From an uncultured Elusimicrobiales bacterium (GTDB lineage Bacteria; Elusimicrobiota; Elusimicrobia; Elusimicrobiales; Elusimicrobiaceae), in NCBI GenBank assembly GCA_934662565.1, contig CAKUKI010000003.1:62001-126000 (forward strand): a DNA stretch of 64,000 bases, in the 5' to 3' direction. Each line of letters begins with the position of its first letter. The stretch's first letter is position 1. This document shows, one piece after another, positions 16,523-24,774 of this stretch. A program made the position numbers and the translations under genes. The notes beneath the pieces were generated by a model. That model was not told the DNA's origin and did no database searches. It saw only the letters and a program-made list of their open reading frames with translations.

Positions 16523-17846
16523 TTTCATTTCCTCCTCTTTTCTTCTCTAAAAGTAATTCTTGATAAGTCTTCCCTGTGGATAGGTGTATGGCACTATGTC
16601 CCTTTCCTAGGCTTTCATAGCGCCTAATGGCCGTATCTATATATCGTGGCTCCAACTCGGCCCCATAACAGATACGCCCAGATTTTTCTGCGGCAATTAA
16701 GGTACTGCCAGAACCCAAAAAGGTGTCTAGTATTATTCCGCCCCGGTTAGAGGCGTCCAATATGGCATCTTTTATCATTTCCACTGGTTTTACAGTAGGG
16801 TGCATAGCCCGCTTTTCGGCATTTTCCTCACTAGGTGTATTTACACTGGGATAGCACCACACATTGGTACGGTATCTACCGTGTACCCCTAGTTCCACAT
16901 TGTTAATATGTGGCTCCTTGCCGTGTTTGAACATAAAGATAAGTTCGTGCTGAGAACGATAAAAACTACCCATACCGGCGTTATCTTTCCGCCATACGCA
17001 TAAATTTTTAAACTGCTCATATACCCCAGCAGCCACTATAATTTCTTTAATATGACGCCAGTCCATACAAATATAGTGCAAAGAGCCGTCTTTACTACAC
17101 TCACAGAGTCGCTCAAAAGCGGATTGCAAAAACTGAGTAAACTCCTCAGAGCTCATTTCTCCAGAGGCAAATTTAAATTCTTGATGTTGCACATTTCCTG
17201 CCCCGCAAACGTGTCCATTTATTTTCACGTTATATGGTGGGTCCGTAAATACCATATCGGCTTTTTTATCTTCCATTAAGGCAGTTAATGTTTCCTTTTT
17301 AAGGGAATTTCCGCAAATCAGCCGGTGTTTGTCTAGTTGCCAAATATCGCCCTCTTGGCTGACAAGTTCATTATCTGGGATGAAGGGGATATTATTTGCT
17401 TTTGGGTCTATTTTGGTTTCTTTTCCCTCTAAAATAAGGTCAATATCTCCCATATCATATCCCGTAATGGTAAGAGGCATATCTAACTTTAATTCATCTA
17501 AAGCTTTAAACTCCATTTGCAATAGTTCTATGCTCCACGTGCCCAATTCGGCTAGTTTGTTATCTGCAATACGATAGGCACGCTTTTGCGCTTCGGACAA
17601 ATGGCCCAAGCGTATAACTGGCACTTTTTCCATATGGGCCAGTTGTGCCGCCTTTAATCGGGCGTGCCCAGCGATTATTTGCCCTTTTTCATCCACTAAA
17701 ATAGGATTAATGAACCCAAACGATTCAATAGAGCGTTGGATTTTGATAATTTGCTTGGAATCGTGTTGACGGGGATTATTGGGATATTCCGCCAAAGTAT
17801 CCAAGGGTATATAGACGACCGCAAGGTCGCTCGGTTTGTTTTGCAT
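16512..17846 (-). CDS. ParB-domain DNA methyltransferase (phage type)
   Basis: About 444 residues; the ATG at 17846 has GAGG seven bases upstream, the one at 17852 is too close. A ParB-like nuclease/binding domain occupies residues about 8-110 (IPLDTLAEYPNNPRQHD, IIAGHARLKAAQ, RAYRIADNKLAELG). A beta-class methyltransferase follows: catalytic FTDPPYNV first, then LDTFLGSGSTLIAAEK near the end, the order of N4-cytosine or N6-adenine enzymes. Such fusions sit next to phage terminases and probably protect phage DNA from host restriction. Co-directional and overlapping with the small terminase gene. Confidence 0.92.
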   Translation of the reverse strand: MQNKPSDLAVVYIPLDTLAEYPNNPRQHDSKQIIKIQRSIESFGFINPILVDEKGQIIAGHARLKAAQLAHMEKVPVIRLGHLSEAQKRAYRIADNKLAELGTWSIELLQMEFKALDELKLDMPLTITGYDMGDIDLILEGKETKIDPKANNIPFIPDNELVSQEGDIWQLDKHRLICGNSLKKETLTALMEDKKADMVFTDPPYNVKINGHVCGAGNVQHQEFKFASGEMSSEEFTQFLQSAFERLCECSKDGSLHYICMDWRHIKEIIVAAGVYEQFKNLCVWRKDNAGMGSFYRSQHELIFMFKHGKEPHINNVELGVHGRYRTNVWCYPSVNTPSEENAEKRAMHPTVKPVEMIKDAILDASNRGGIILDTFLGSGSTLIAAEKSGRICYGAELEPRYIDTAIRRYESLGKGHSAIHLSTGKTYQELLLEKKRGGNENGK

Positions 17847-17852
17847 TATCAT

Positions 17853-18353
17853 ACCTCATTAATTTGAATTTGAAGCGGTTTGCTTCAGGTTTTTATACCA
17901 GTTGTCCTTGGTTTGTACATCAGGGCGGAGTCCCCGTTCAGGCTGGGGTTAGCCTAGCAGAGTATTCTACCCCTATGCTGGGGGTGCTAGTAGGGTCCAA
18001 GAAATTGACTCCTCCTGTTTCGCCATTAACAGCCCCTGTGGAGCAGTTTTACGTGCTCAATTAAGTAGGTATGTTAGCACAAAATTAGCAGATAAGTCAA
18101 ATGATTGCTATTTATTTATTATAATAAATAGCATTGAAAAAATAAGGATTTTTACATTTTTACGACTAAAAACTGTTAAAAAAATTCGCGCTCTAAGGCC
18201 TTTTATGCAAGCACTTAAAAATTAGGCTCTAAAAAACATATTTTTTAACAAAATTTCTGGTCTTATGGCAAAAAAACGGAGCAAGAACCCAGAAATACTA
18301 ACGCTTAGAAAATAAAAATTTTGCCCGTACTCCAGGTGGCCATATTTTAATCT
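17853..18353. other. hairpin-rich non-coding spacer
   Basis: A 500-base gap without a credible gene. GGGCGGAGTCCCC at 17933 begins a structured tract: GGCT/AGCC (17951 region), then CTAGCA and TGCTAG bracketing ACCCC-TATGCT-GGGGG (about 17953-17990). Further right, an 11-bp AT stem (TGCTATTTATT / AATAAATAGCA, 18106-18133) has a six-base loop. The short rightward frame at 17864-18064 has no ribosome site and no recognised product. Confidence 0.45.
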
Positions 18354-18387
18354 ATGTCAATGACATCCCCAATTATGGTAATATAAA
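18354..18387 (+). promoter_or_regulatory. candidate promoter with operator palindrome for rhuM
   Basis: ATGTCA-A-TGACAT (18354-18366) is a palindrome overlapping an ATGACA -35-like hexamer. TATAAA (18382-18387) stands 16 bases downstream. The gene starts at 18413. A repressor site over the -35 is plausible but the hexamers are imperfect. Confidence 0.35.
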
Positions 18388-18412
18388 TAAAAAGATTTTT
18401 TGAGATTTAACC

Positions 18413-19426
18413 ATGCCCAAAGACACCGACATTATCATTTATCAAACCGAAGATGGAAAAACCAAGATAGAAGTTACCTTGGCCGATGAGACTGTATGGC
18501 TTACCCAAGCTCAACTAGTAGAGTTATTTCAGTCAAGCAAAGCTAATATTAGTGAGCATATTAAGCATATTTTTGAAGAAGGGGAGTTGGATGAAACGGC
18601 AACTGTTCGGAAATTCCGAACAGTTCAAAAAGAGGGCGCTAGACAAATCGAGCGCGAAGTTACTTATTACAATTTGGATGTAATCTTAGCCGTAGGTTAT
18701 AGGGTGCGGACTGGGCGAGGCACACAATTTCGTATATGGGCTACCCAAGTATTGAGAGAATATCTTGTTAAAGGATTCACATTAAACGATGATTTCCTAA
18801 AAAATATGGGCGGTGGAAAATATTGGCAAGAACTTTTGGCCCGTATCCGTGATATCCGCGCATCAGAAAAGGTTTTTTACCGCCAAATCTTAGATATTTA
18901 TGCTACTAGCGTAGATTATGACCCACACTCTACGTTGACTCAAGAATTTTTCCGCGTAGTTCAAAATAAAATGCATTTTGCAGCTCACGGGCATACTGCT
19001 GCCGAGATTGAATATCTGCGTGCTGATTCCGAAAAAGATTTTATGGGTCTGACATCCTTTCAAGGTGGAAAACCACGCAAAGACGAAGTGTTAGTGGCTA
19101 AAAATTATCTAACAGCTGACGAGTTAAATATTTTAAATCGTATCACAACTGCTTATTTAGAGTTTGCTGAGTTACAAGCCTTACGACATCACCACATGTA
19201 TATGAAGGACTGGATAGCGAAACTGGATGATTTTATCAAAATGTCTGGCAGTGAATTATTACAGCATCCTGGCAAAATAAGTAAGTTGGAAGCAGATAAT
19301 AAAGCATTAGCAGAGTATGCCAAGTATAAAGAACGCACGAAAACACAATTATCTGCTGTAGAAAAAGATTTTTTGGAAAACTTGGGGAAAGTCCAAAAAA
19401 AACTGTCCCAAAAGAAAAAGAAATAG
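18413..19426 (+). CDS. rhuM: RhuM family protein
   Basis: 337 residues, standard length. It has the RhuM order: IIIYQTEDGKTKIEV at the start, WLTQAQLVELFQSSKANISEHIKHI (a helix-turn-helix-like element), an EGELDE..ATVRKF segment, YNLDVILAVGYRVRTGRGTQFRIWAT, then LREYLVKGF and a helical C-terminal half ending in a lysine-rich tail (KKLSQKKKK). RhuM was first described in a Salmonella pathogenicity island. The family is spread on mobile elements and its biochemistry is not settled. It is followed at once by toxin-antitoxin debris. Confidence 0.9.
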   Translation: MPKDTDIIIYQTEDGKTKIEVTLADETVWLTQAQLVELFQSSKANISEHIKHIFEEGELDETATVRKFRTVQKEGARQIEREVTYYNLDVILAVGYRVRTGRGTQFRIWATQVLREYLVKGFTLNDDFLKNMGGGKYWQELLARIRDIRASEKVFYRQILDIYATSVDYDPHSTLTQEFFRVVQNKMHFAAHGHTAAEIEYLRADSEKDFMGLTSFQGGKPRKDEVLVAKNYLTADELNILNRITTAYLEFAELQALRHHHMYMKDWIAKLDDFIKMSGSELLQHPGKISKLEADNKALAEYAKYKERTKTQLSAVEKDFLENLGKVQKKLSQKKKK

Positions 19427-19427
19427 T

Positions 19428-19634
19428 TTTTTAGTATGGCTGTATCCCTTAATCCGAAACGGCTCCGGATGGAGTAAACACAACTTTTGGAACCTCTATA
19501 AAGATTTCATCAATCACTGGGTACTGTATTATAACGGGAGATATGATATTGTGCTGGTTGGCAAGCAAGATAAAGGGCAGCAAGTTGAAATCTTAGCAGA
19601 AAACCTTTATACTGTATTTAAGAGAAATTTATGA
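19428..19634 (+). pseudogene. zeta-toxin remnant (C-terminal fragment)
   Basis: An open stretch without start codon that ends in TGA at 19632-19634. It reads ...YPLIRNGSGWSKHNFWNLYKDF, then INHWVLYYNGRYDIVLVGK and ILAENLYTVFKRNL. The HNFWNLYKDF...WVLYYN pattern matches the C-terminal tail of chromosomal zeta-type kinases (usual form: R..NF..LY.pL.d.W.l.dN). The Walker A and catalytic N-terminal part is missing, replaced by the end of rhuM. The stop overlaps the next start (ATGA), the spacing expected of the original toxin-antitoxin pair. A deletion is the simplest explanation. Assignment is by eye. Confidence 0.6.
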
Positions 19635-19792
19635 CAGATTTAACAGCTAAATTAACCCGTATCGCGAGCCGTGCTGTACGCAAGGCACAAGAAGAAAACC
19701 GCAAGAATGGGGTCCCAAATATGTATGTAATCAACGGCAAGCAAGTATGGCAAATGCTGGACGGGTCGTTTACGGATAAAAACCCCTTCTAA
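19631..19792 (+). CDS. small antitoxin-like protein of the zeta pair
   Basis: 53 residues: MTDLTAKLTRIASRAVRKAQ, then EENRKNGVPNMYVINGKQVW and QMLDGSFTDKNPF. The helix of KA..AQ.ENR followed by G.PN.Y..NGK....L.DG is the pattern of short partner proteins encoded next to chromosomal zeta-type toxins. The start overlaps the stop of the toxin remnant. It is intact although its toxin is not, so it is an orphan that may still neutralise related toxins. Followed by a strong terminator. Confidence 0.65.
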   Translation: MTDLTAKLTRIASRAVRKAQEENRKNGVPNMYVINGKQVWQMLDGSFTDKNPF

Positions 19793-19811
19793 ACCGTTTT
19801 TTTACGCAAAA

Positions 19812-19838
19812 AAGGCCCCGCAAACGCGCGGGGCTTTT
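19812..19838 (+). terminator. intrinsic terminator
   Basis: GCCCCGC and GCGGGGC arms around a short loop, followed by TTTTA, 20 bases after the antitoxin-like stop. It ends the rhuM / toxin remnant / antitoxin transcript. Confidence 0.8.
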
Positions 19839-19859
19839 ATGTACATATATAAAATTTCT

Positions 19860-20395
19860 TGCAATATTTCTGCAAAGGATTCAACACCAAAATCAATATT
19901 AAGATGTTTTTGTAACATAGCACACACAGTCAGCCTGCATAACCACACATTTACCAGCTGGGCAATTTTATTTGATATGAACAAACTGTTTGAGGCGTTT
20001 GTGCCCCTAACTTTATCTAAAACATTTCCCGGCCAAGTAAAAATCCAACATACGCGCCAAATTATCAAAGATATTGGGGCCTTCCCGGTACTAGTTATAC
20101 CATATGTCTCGATATTTTGTTCCGAGAAGATACAATCATTGATACCAAGTATAAACGTCTTCTTTGCCCCAAGACACACTTTCCGAAGCCGGCATTTACC
20201 AAATGCCGGCCTATAACCGTTTCTCCCACAGAAGAAACATCATTTTGTGTCATCCTATGGCAGGAGAATATTGCCCTAGAACCACTATTTTGGAAACGGG
20301 AAATTGACACATCAGCCTTGCTACTGTAAACTTACATCAAAAACTAACGGAACAAAATATCAAGCATATATTTTCCATATTATTTTAATCATTTA
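19860..20395 (+). pseudogene. mcrC: mcrC remnant, frameshifted
   Basis: Fragments of McrC (the 5-methylcytosine restriction nuclease subunit) appear in order but in different frames. First HNHTFTSWAILFDMNKLFEAFV and a following KTFPGQVKIQHTRQ. Then ICLDILFREDTIIDTKYKRL, the catalytic RPD...DTKYK region. Then AGIYQMPAYNRF and ILCHPMAGEY. At least two frameshifts separate them and no mcrB is present, so it is a decayed relic on the plus strand. No other reading explains the DTKYK and IYQM elements in colinear order. Confidence 0.65.
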
Positions 20396-20413
20396 TAAAT
20401 TCTTCCATGGTAA

Positions 20414-21946
20414 TTATCTAAAATCGTAGTTAAAAAACACTTTAAATTCAAGGGGATTGATTACTGGTGATACTTCGTTTTTCTTATCCAAAAGAAGCCA
20501 AGAATTTTTAGAAAGGGAATCTACATATTTCTCTTTGACCCAACTATTATTCCACAGTATTCCTCCTTTTCCCTGAATTAATTGGCATATCTTATGCTTG
20601 TATTTGTAAATATGATCTAACCCTAAAGGAATGGCAATACGTTGGAACCATAATTCCAAATACGCATTATTAATCACATATTGAAATTTATTGTATATTT
20701 TAGACACAATACATTCTTTGGCATTATCAGGAATGTATTGAAAAATAATTTTGCTAATTACAGCACTACAAATAGGATAAATTCGAGGATTAGATATCAT
20801 CATATCTACCAATATCGCTAAAACTACTATAGGATCTTGCATATATTTTTTTGTTTCTTGTTGCATATCTAAATCATTATATATATGTTCAAGCGCAGAA
20901 ATTAAGCGGCCTGAGTTAGGATATCGTTTAGAGAAAACATATAAATTTAACAGTTCTCCCTGATACGATTGAAAATCTTTATTGTAGGATAACCAAGCCA
21001 ACTTATCCTCTTTTATTGACGAGGAAATAATGCAGTCTGAACAAATTGTTTTCTTGGCATTTAATTTAAATCCAAACTCAGTTAATAATTCATTAAGCAG
21101 AACTAAGATTTTTTCACCTGACAAAGGATTGTTAGTAAAAATTTTATAATCATCTCTATATCGTAAAATATGATATTTTCCAACCTCAGCACAATTGAGA
21201 ATATTACTTAATCGATTGTCAATATAGCCAAGTAATAACTCGGCCATAAAATCCATTAACACACTACCTTGCGGAATGCCATTTGTTTGCCCATATTGCA
21301 TCAAACGCAACAATTTATCTATATTATTGCCTAATTGATACCTAGAAGGTTTTTCTATAAATTTTTTTACAAATTCCTTGCCGTGCAAGGCCCAAGCAAA
21401 TGAATGTGTGTAAATAGAGGGATAACAATTTGTAATATCCGTTTGTAACACATAGGAATATTGTAAGGATAATTTTATGGATTCTTGCTCTATATGTTCC
21501 CACCAATTTTTAATTTGTCCGCCTTTATCTTTTCCAGCCGAATTTTCCACTGGCAGCCCAATAGCGTTGATAGAAGGATTCCTTTGATATAAGGCAAACC
21601 GATGCTTAATAAACTGCCAATTTTCTTCTTTTGTAATTAAATCAACCAAAGTCAGATAGAAAACAGGGTGGATAAGTTGAAATTTTCGCCATTCATAGTG
21701 TCCATCTTTATTCGTAAACAGTGCATAATTGATATCACTTAAAGTTTCCGGTAGGAATCCAGGGGATTTAATAGAATCTAAAGAAATTTGCCCATGTAAA
21801 ATGTTGTGAAACAAGTTACGAACCATTTTTCCCACATCAATATATTCAGGAAGTTCTAAATTACAATAACTTTCTGATTTTAAAAAGAAAGTCCGTGCCT
21901 CTTTTCCACTAAAAGACAAAATATTTTTTATTACTTCCTTTTCCAT
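20414..21946 (-). CDS. defence-type reverse transcriptase (unknown group, YRDD)
   Basis: 510 residues. An N-terminal KSESYCNLELPEYIDVGK segment typical of DRT-type enzymes precedes the polymerase. Catalytic motifs are LQTDITNCYPSIYTHSF (Asp170), GIPQGS (223-228) and YRDD (263-266), which keeps both metal-binding aspartates but has Arg where retroviral and retron enzymes have Ala or Met. The C-terminal 180 residues are helical and unassigned, as in abortive-infection RTs. Length and single-gene setting fit prokaryotic unknown-group RTs rather than group II introns (no maturase domain) or diversity-generating elements (no template/variable repeat). Divergent from the Ymh gene with 163 bases between starts. 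Confidence 0.85.
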   Translation of the reverse strand: MEKEVIKNILSFSGKEARTFFLKSESYCNLELPEYIDVGKMVRNLFHNILHGQISLDSIKSPGFLPETLSDINYALFTNKDGHYEWRKFQLIHPVFYLTLVDLITKEENWQFIKHRFALYQRNPSINAIGLPVENSAGKDKGGQIKNWWEHIEQESIKLSLQYSYVLQTDITNCYPSIYTHSFAWALHGKEFVKKFIEKPSRYQLGNNIDKLLRLMQYGQTNGIPQGSVLMDFMAELLLGYIDNRLSNILNCAEVGKYHILRYRDDYKIFTNNPLSGEKILVLLNELLTEFGFKLNAKKTICSDCIISSSIKEDKLAWLSYNKDFQSYQGELLNLYVFSKRYPNSGRLISALEHIYNDLDMQQETKKYMQDPIVVLAILVDMMISNPRIYPICSAVISKIIFQYIPDNAKECIVSKIYNKFQYVINNAYLELWFQRIAIPLGLDHIYKYKHKICQLIQGKGGILWNNSWVKEKYVDSLSKNSWLLLDKKNEVSPVINPLEFKVFFNYDFR

Positions 21947-22109
21947 AACTATTCTAATAATAGGATCAAATTCGCTTCTAACATCTTATTACAAATGAAA
22001 CTCCACAAACTCACATCCGTGGAATTAAGTAAAGTTCTACTAAACAATAATTATTTTATAATATTAATATAAATATTCACAAAAAGTACTAATGAGACAA
22101 AGGAATACT

Positions 22110-22856
22110 ATGAGTACCATATCATCTGCCGATAAACAGTATTTAAATAACGCCCTACGGTTACAAAACAATGGTTGGATTATCCGCTTTACGGAAGAAG
22201 ATTTTATTCAACTGTTTGAAGAAGAAGGAATTGATATTAATAACAAAAAATATCTAATCTCGGGCACAAGCAAACAAAATAGATTTGATAAATTTCTAGA
22301 AATTGAGGACAACAAAACAGTAGCTATCCTCATTTTAAGGTTAGCATCCCGTTTTAGAAATAGGGAGTTAGCAGGCGTATCCTCTATCAAATTTAGTGAA
22401 AGTTTAGAAAAAATTGCGAAAACCCTTCTTATACAGCCTCATAAAATATCTTTCTCAACAGATAATACCGCTGTGTCTGTTGATATTCATCCAGACTTAT
22501 ATAGCCATATAAGTTCATACATTGATGCAGAAGACTACTTTAGCGCTATACAAGAGGCCTATAAATTTGTAAGAGAGAAATTAAAATCAATTACAAGAAA
22601 AGAGCGGGCAACAGAGGTTTTTGGGGATAATGGTTTAAGGGATGATTTCCACAAAAGTCTATTTGGAACTGAACCCCTAAAAGGAACACCCCGCTATGAT
22701 TCTCATCGCGGATATGCATATATTTACTTAGCAATTCAATTTTTGAGAAATGAACAAGCACATTCTCTATCTAAAAAAATTGATAGGCATCTTGCTCTCC
22801 ATTTTATAACATTGGCAAGTTTGGCTTATACGCTCATTTCAACTAAAAATCCTTAA
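22110..22856 (+). CDS. Ymh (TIGR02391-like) family protein
   Basis: 248 residues from the ATG at 22110, chosen because AAAGGA lies five bases upstream; the ATG at 22092 lacks a site. The N-terminal 120 residues are unassigned. The C-terminal 130 fit the Ymh family: YFSAIQEAYKFVREKLK, a middle G..LRDDFHKSLFGTEPL, then YIYLAIQFLRNEQAHS, the usual G...RNP.AH element, and a closing hydrophobic helix. The family is common in accessory regions and may be HEPN-like. It is divergent from the reverse transcriptase and could be its partner, though shared function is not shown. Confidence 0.65.
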   Translation: MSTISSADKQYLNNALRLQNNGWIIRFTEEDFIQLFEEEGIDINNKKYLISGTSKQNRFDKFLEIEDNKTVAILILRLASRFRNRELAGVSSIKFSESLEKIAKTLLIQPHKISFSTDNTAVSVDIHPDLYSHISSYIDAEDYFSAIQEAYKFVREKLKSITRKERATEVFGDNGLRDDFHKSLFGTEPLKGTPRYDSHRGYAYIYLAIQFLRNEQAHSLSKKIDRHLALHFITLASLAYTLISTKNP

Positions 22857-23538
22857 AATTTATACTTGTAATATGTTTTCTATTATGAATTTCCCTGTTA
22901 TAATCTTAGGGAATTTGGATAGTGTTAATAAGTGCACCACTATACAATGTTGGGCTCCTTTCCTTAGTTAATAGTCTCAAAACGACAAAATTCCCTGTAT
23001 TTTGCCTGTAAATAGGGAAAATTGAGAGAATGAAACTGTTCTGACTCCCAAACAAAACGGTCAGTGTGCGAAAGGATACTCAATACCTAAGGGAAACCGC
23101 GGTCAAACCGCAGTATATCTACGTGTCTATCCTTACATGCGTAAAAATATACAAATAGGCGAAAGGATAGATAAAACTTGCTATCTTCTTCTCGGAAAAA
23201 GGCCACATTAAGAAAATAATATGAAAGTTCGACGAACAAAGATATGAAAGAGAGAAAATTGGTAGATAGATGGCCTTTTCAAAAATGTATTTTATCGTCT
23301 GGAAATGGATAGCATATAAGGGGCTCCCCAGCGCCTTCACCCCATATTAAATGCTTAGAACTTTTTGGGATTTTTCCCTTAATTTCTAAGCATTTTTTAT
23401 TTCCTTCCGCAAAAATATTGAAAGGTTCCCTGTATTTCGGCCGGATTTTGTTGTCTTCCAATACGTAATCGCTTGCAATATGGCGCAAAAGTGGCCTTTC
23501 CTCCCTGCCGTTTTTTAATAGGGTTGTTTTGTTTTTTT
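22857..23538. other. non-coding junction region at the island's right end
   Basis: About 680 bases without a convincing gene; the transition from AT-rich accessory DNA to the host-like core falls here. A minus-strand open frame (23279-23488, 69 codons) reads ...NKIRPKYREPFNIFAEGNKK..., which resembles the extreme C-terminus of large serine recombinases and may be a leftover of an integration event. A plus-strand stretch around 23050-23210 is open but unrecognised. No tRNA or obvious attachment repeat was found. Confidence 0.3.
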
Positions 23539-23578
23539 TTTTTGATAAATTTTATTTATATATAAAATTTATCAAAAA
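23539..23578 (+). promoter_or_regulatory. 17-bp hairpin directly before the pilin start
   Basis: A perfect inverted repeat (TTTTTGATAAATTTTAT / ATAAAATTTATCAAAAA, 23539-23555 and 23562-23578, six-base loop). Its foot is two bases from the GAGG ribosome site at 23580. It could stop upstream transcripts or modulate access of ribosomes to the pilin start. Confidence 0.5.
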
Positions 23579-23589
23579 TGAGGTTTTTT

Positions 23590-24126
23590 ATGAAAAATGC
23601 AAATATCAGCCGTTTAGGCGGCTTTACGCTTATTGAATTGTTGGTGGTTGTACTAATTATTGGCATATTGGCGGGGGTAGCTTTGCCGCAGTATCGGGTT
23701 GCCGTGGAAAAAAGCCGTTTGGTTCAACAAATAGCGTTGGTAGATTCTATCGTCCGCGGACAGGAACTTTATTATACGGCGAATGGCCGCTTTGCTTTTG
23801 ATTTGGATGAATTAGATATAGAATATCCCAAGGGGTGTAGTTTTGACGGTGGTGTGCAGGACCATACATGGGTGGGTTGCGGTACATATTCTGTCAATTA
23901 TGCCCACGGTTCCCAATGTAATGTAATTGGTACAAATGGGAGTGATTGGAACTCCGGCGCGGTCCGTTATGAACGCTACATAGCTGTTGGCGGTTGTACG
24001 GGGGGAAGCTTTTGCTACGCACAAGCTAATAATAAAGTAGCGCAAAGTGTTTGTAAAAGTATCGGTGGAACAAATCCCGTGACCAATGTGTTGTTTAGTG
24101 GCTTTACCCGGTATGTTTTGCCATAA
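23590..24126 (+). CDS. type IV pilin-like protein
   Basis: 178 residues from the ATG at 23590, preceded by GAGG at 23580; an in-frame ATG at 23578 sits on the hairpin and is less likely. Class III signal: short basic leader MKNANISRLGG, cleavage before FTLIELLVVVLIIGILAGVA, with the conserved Glu5 of the mature helix. The C-terminal domain holds several cysteines (GCSFDGG, GCGTYS, CNVIG, GGCTGGSFC) that may form disulfides. Such short pilins are numerous in Elusimicrobia. Its role in pili or a type II-like secretion apparatus is not determined. Single gene with its own terminator. Confidence 0.88.
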   Translation: MKNANISRLGGFTLIELLVVVLIIGILAGVALPQYRVAVEKSRLVQQIALVDSIVRGQELYYTANGRFAFDLDELDIEYPKGCSFDGGVQDHTWVGCGTYSVNYAHGSQCNVIGTNGSDWNSGAVRYERYIAVGGCTGGSFCYAQANNKVAQSVCKSIGGTNPVTNVLFSGFTRYVLP

Positions 24127-24157
24127 TTTGCTATTGCAAAATAAAGCAACCATTAAA

Positions 24158-24192
24158 AACCCCCGCGGCGGTGTTGCCGTGGGGGTTGTTTT
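24158..24192 (+). terminator. terminator of the pilin gene
   Basis: AACCCCC-G-CGGC paired with GCCG-T-GGGGGTT, then GTTTT, 32 bases after the pilin stop. Confidence 0.85.
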
Positions 24193-24208
24193 CTGTTCGG
24201 CGGAAAAT

Positions 24209-24240
24209 GAAAACCGGAATGTAAAAATATTCCGGTTTTT
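24209..24240. terminator. bidirectional terminator
   Basis: AAAACCGGAAT and ATTCCGGTTTT arms give T tracts on both strands. It ends the leftward Lys/Ala-rich gene, whose stop is at 24250, and backs up the pilin terminator. Confidence 0.8.
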
Positions 24241-24249
24241 TACCAAAAA

Positions 24250-24684
24250 CTATTTGGTTAATTCTTTCCAAGATTTTGCTTCCGCTTTGGCTGCTTTTTT
24301 GGCATCTTTCCATTTGGCTTTGGCATCGGCTTGGTCTTGTTTGGATTTTGCTTTTGCTTCCGCGCGTTTGGCTTTAGCATCTTTTTTGGCATTTTTGAGC
24401 TTGGCTTCGGCCGCGGTGCGTTTTTCTTTCAAGGCTTTTTTAGCATCTGCGGAGGCAGAGCTGTTCTTTTTATTGGCTTTGACTTGCGCTTTTTTGTCTT
24501 GGGCGGCCTTTTTGGCGGCAGCGGTTTTTTCCTTTACGGATTTTTTAGCGGCCGTCACTTTGGCGCGGGCGCAAGCACTGCTGCAAAGCGCATCCCCCTC
24601 GGCGCAAGTGCAGGTGTTGGCGGTAGCCGCAAAAGCGGGGTAGGCTAGGCACAACGCTAAAAGCGTAATGATAGTTTTTTTCAT
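24250..24684 (-). CDS. secreted Lys/Ala-rich helical protein A
   Basis: 144 residues with a signal peptide (MKKTIITLLALCLAYPAFAA), then a cysteine cluster CTCAEGDALCSSAC, then about 100 residues made almost wholly of Lys, Ala, Glu, Asp and Gln in AKAK/AEAK periods, ending KSWKELTK. The composition predicts a long single helix or coiled coil like TolA stalks or histone H1-like tails, placed in the periplasm or outside. AGGAG precedes the start. A paralogue follows 91 bases upstream. Function unknown; the strong positive charge would allow binding to nucleic acid, LPS or peptidoglycan. Confidence 0.8.
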   Translation of the reverse strand: MKKTIITLLALCLAYPAFAATANTCTCAEGDALCSSACARAKVTAAKKSVKEKTAAAKKAAQDKKAQVKANKKNSSASADAKKALKEKRTAAEAKLKNAKKDAKAKRAEAKAKSKQDQADAKAKWKDAKKAAKAEAKSWKELTK

Positions 24685-24730
24685 CTCTATTTCTCCTGTA
24701 AGTAAGATAATTTATTGTAGCAAATCCCAA

Positions 24731-24763
24731 TAAAAAACCGCGCGTTTTGGGCGCGGTTTTTTT
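24731..24763. terminator. terminator between the two Lys/Ala-rich genes
   Basis: AAAAAACCGCGC and GCGCGGTTTTTTT arms give a strong intrinsic terminator on both strands. It separates the transcripts of the two paralogues. Confidence 0.85.
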
Positions 24764-24774
24764 GGGTTAGTTCT

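Noticed and set aside
17864..18064. Small plus-strand gene between methyltransferase and rhuM
   Set aside because: No ribosome site, and the sequence is explained by stems; left as non-coding spacer.
19802..20179. Minus-strand gene of 125 codons
   Set aside because: The plus strand carries McrC elements in order; the minus frame is a shadow and crosses the terminator.
20414..21946. Diversity-generating retroelement or group II intron reverse transcriptase
   Set aside because: No template/variable repeat pair, no Avd gene, no maturase or HNH domain, and no intron structures around the gene.
24086..24643. Ala/Leu/Phe-rich genes opposite the Lys/Ala-rich proteins (also 24841-25314)
   Set aside because: They are complementary-strand shadows of repetitive AAA/GCN codons; the minus-strand genes have signal peptides, ribosome sites and terminators.
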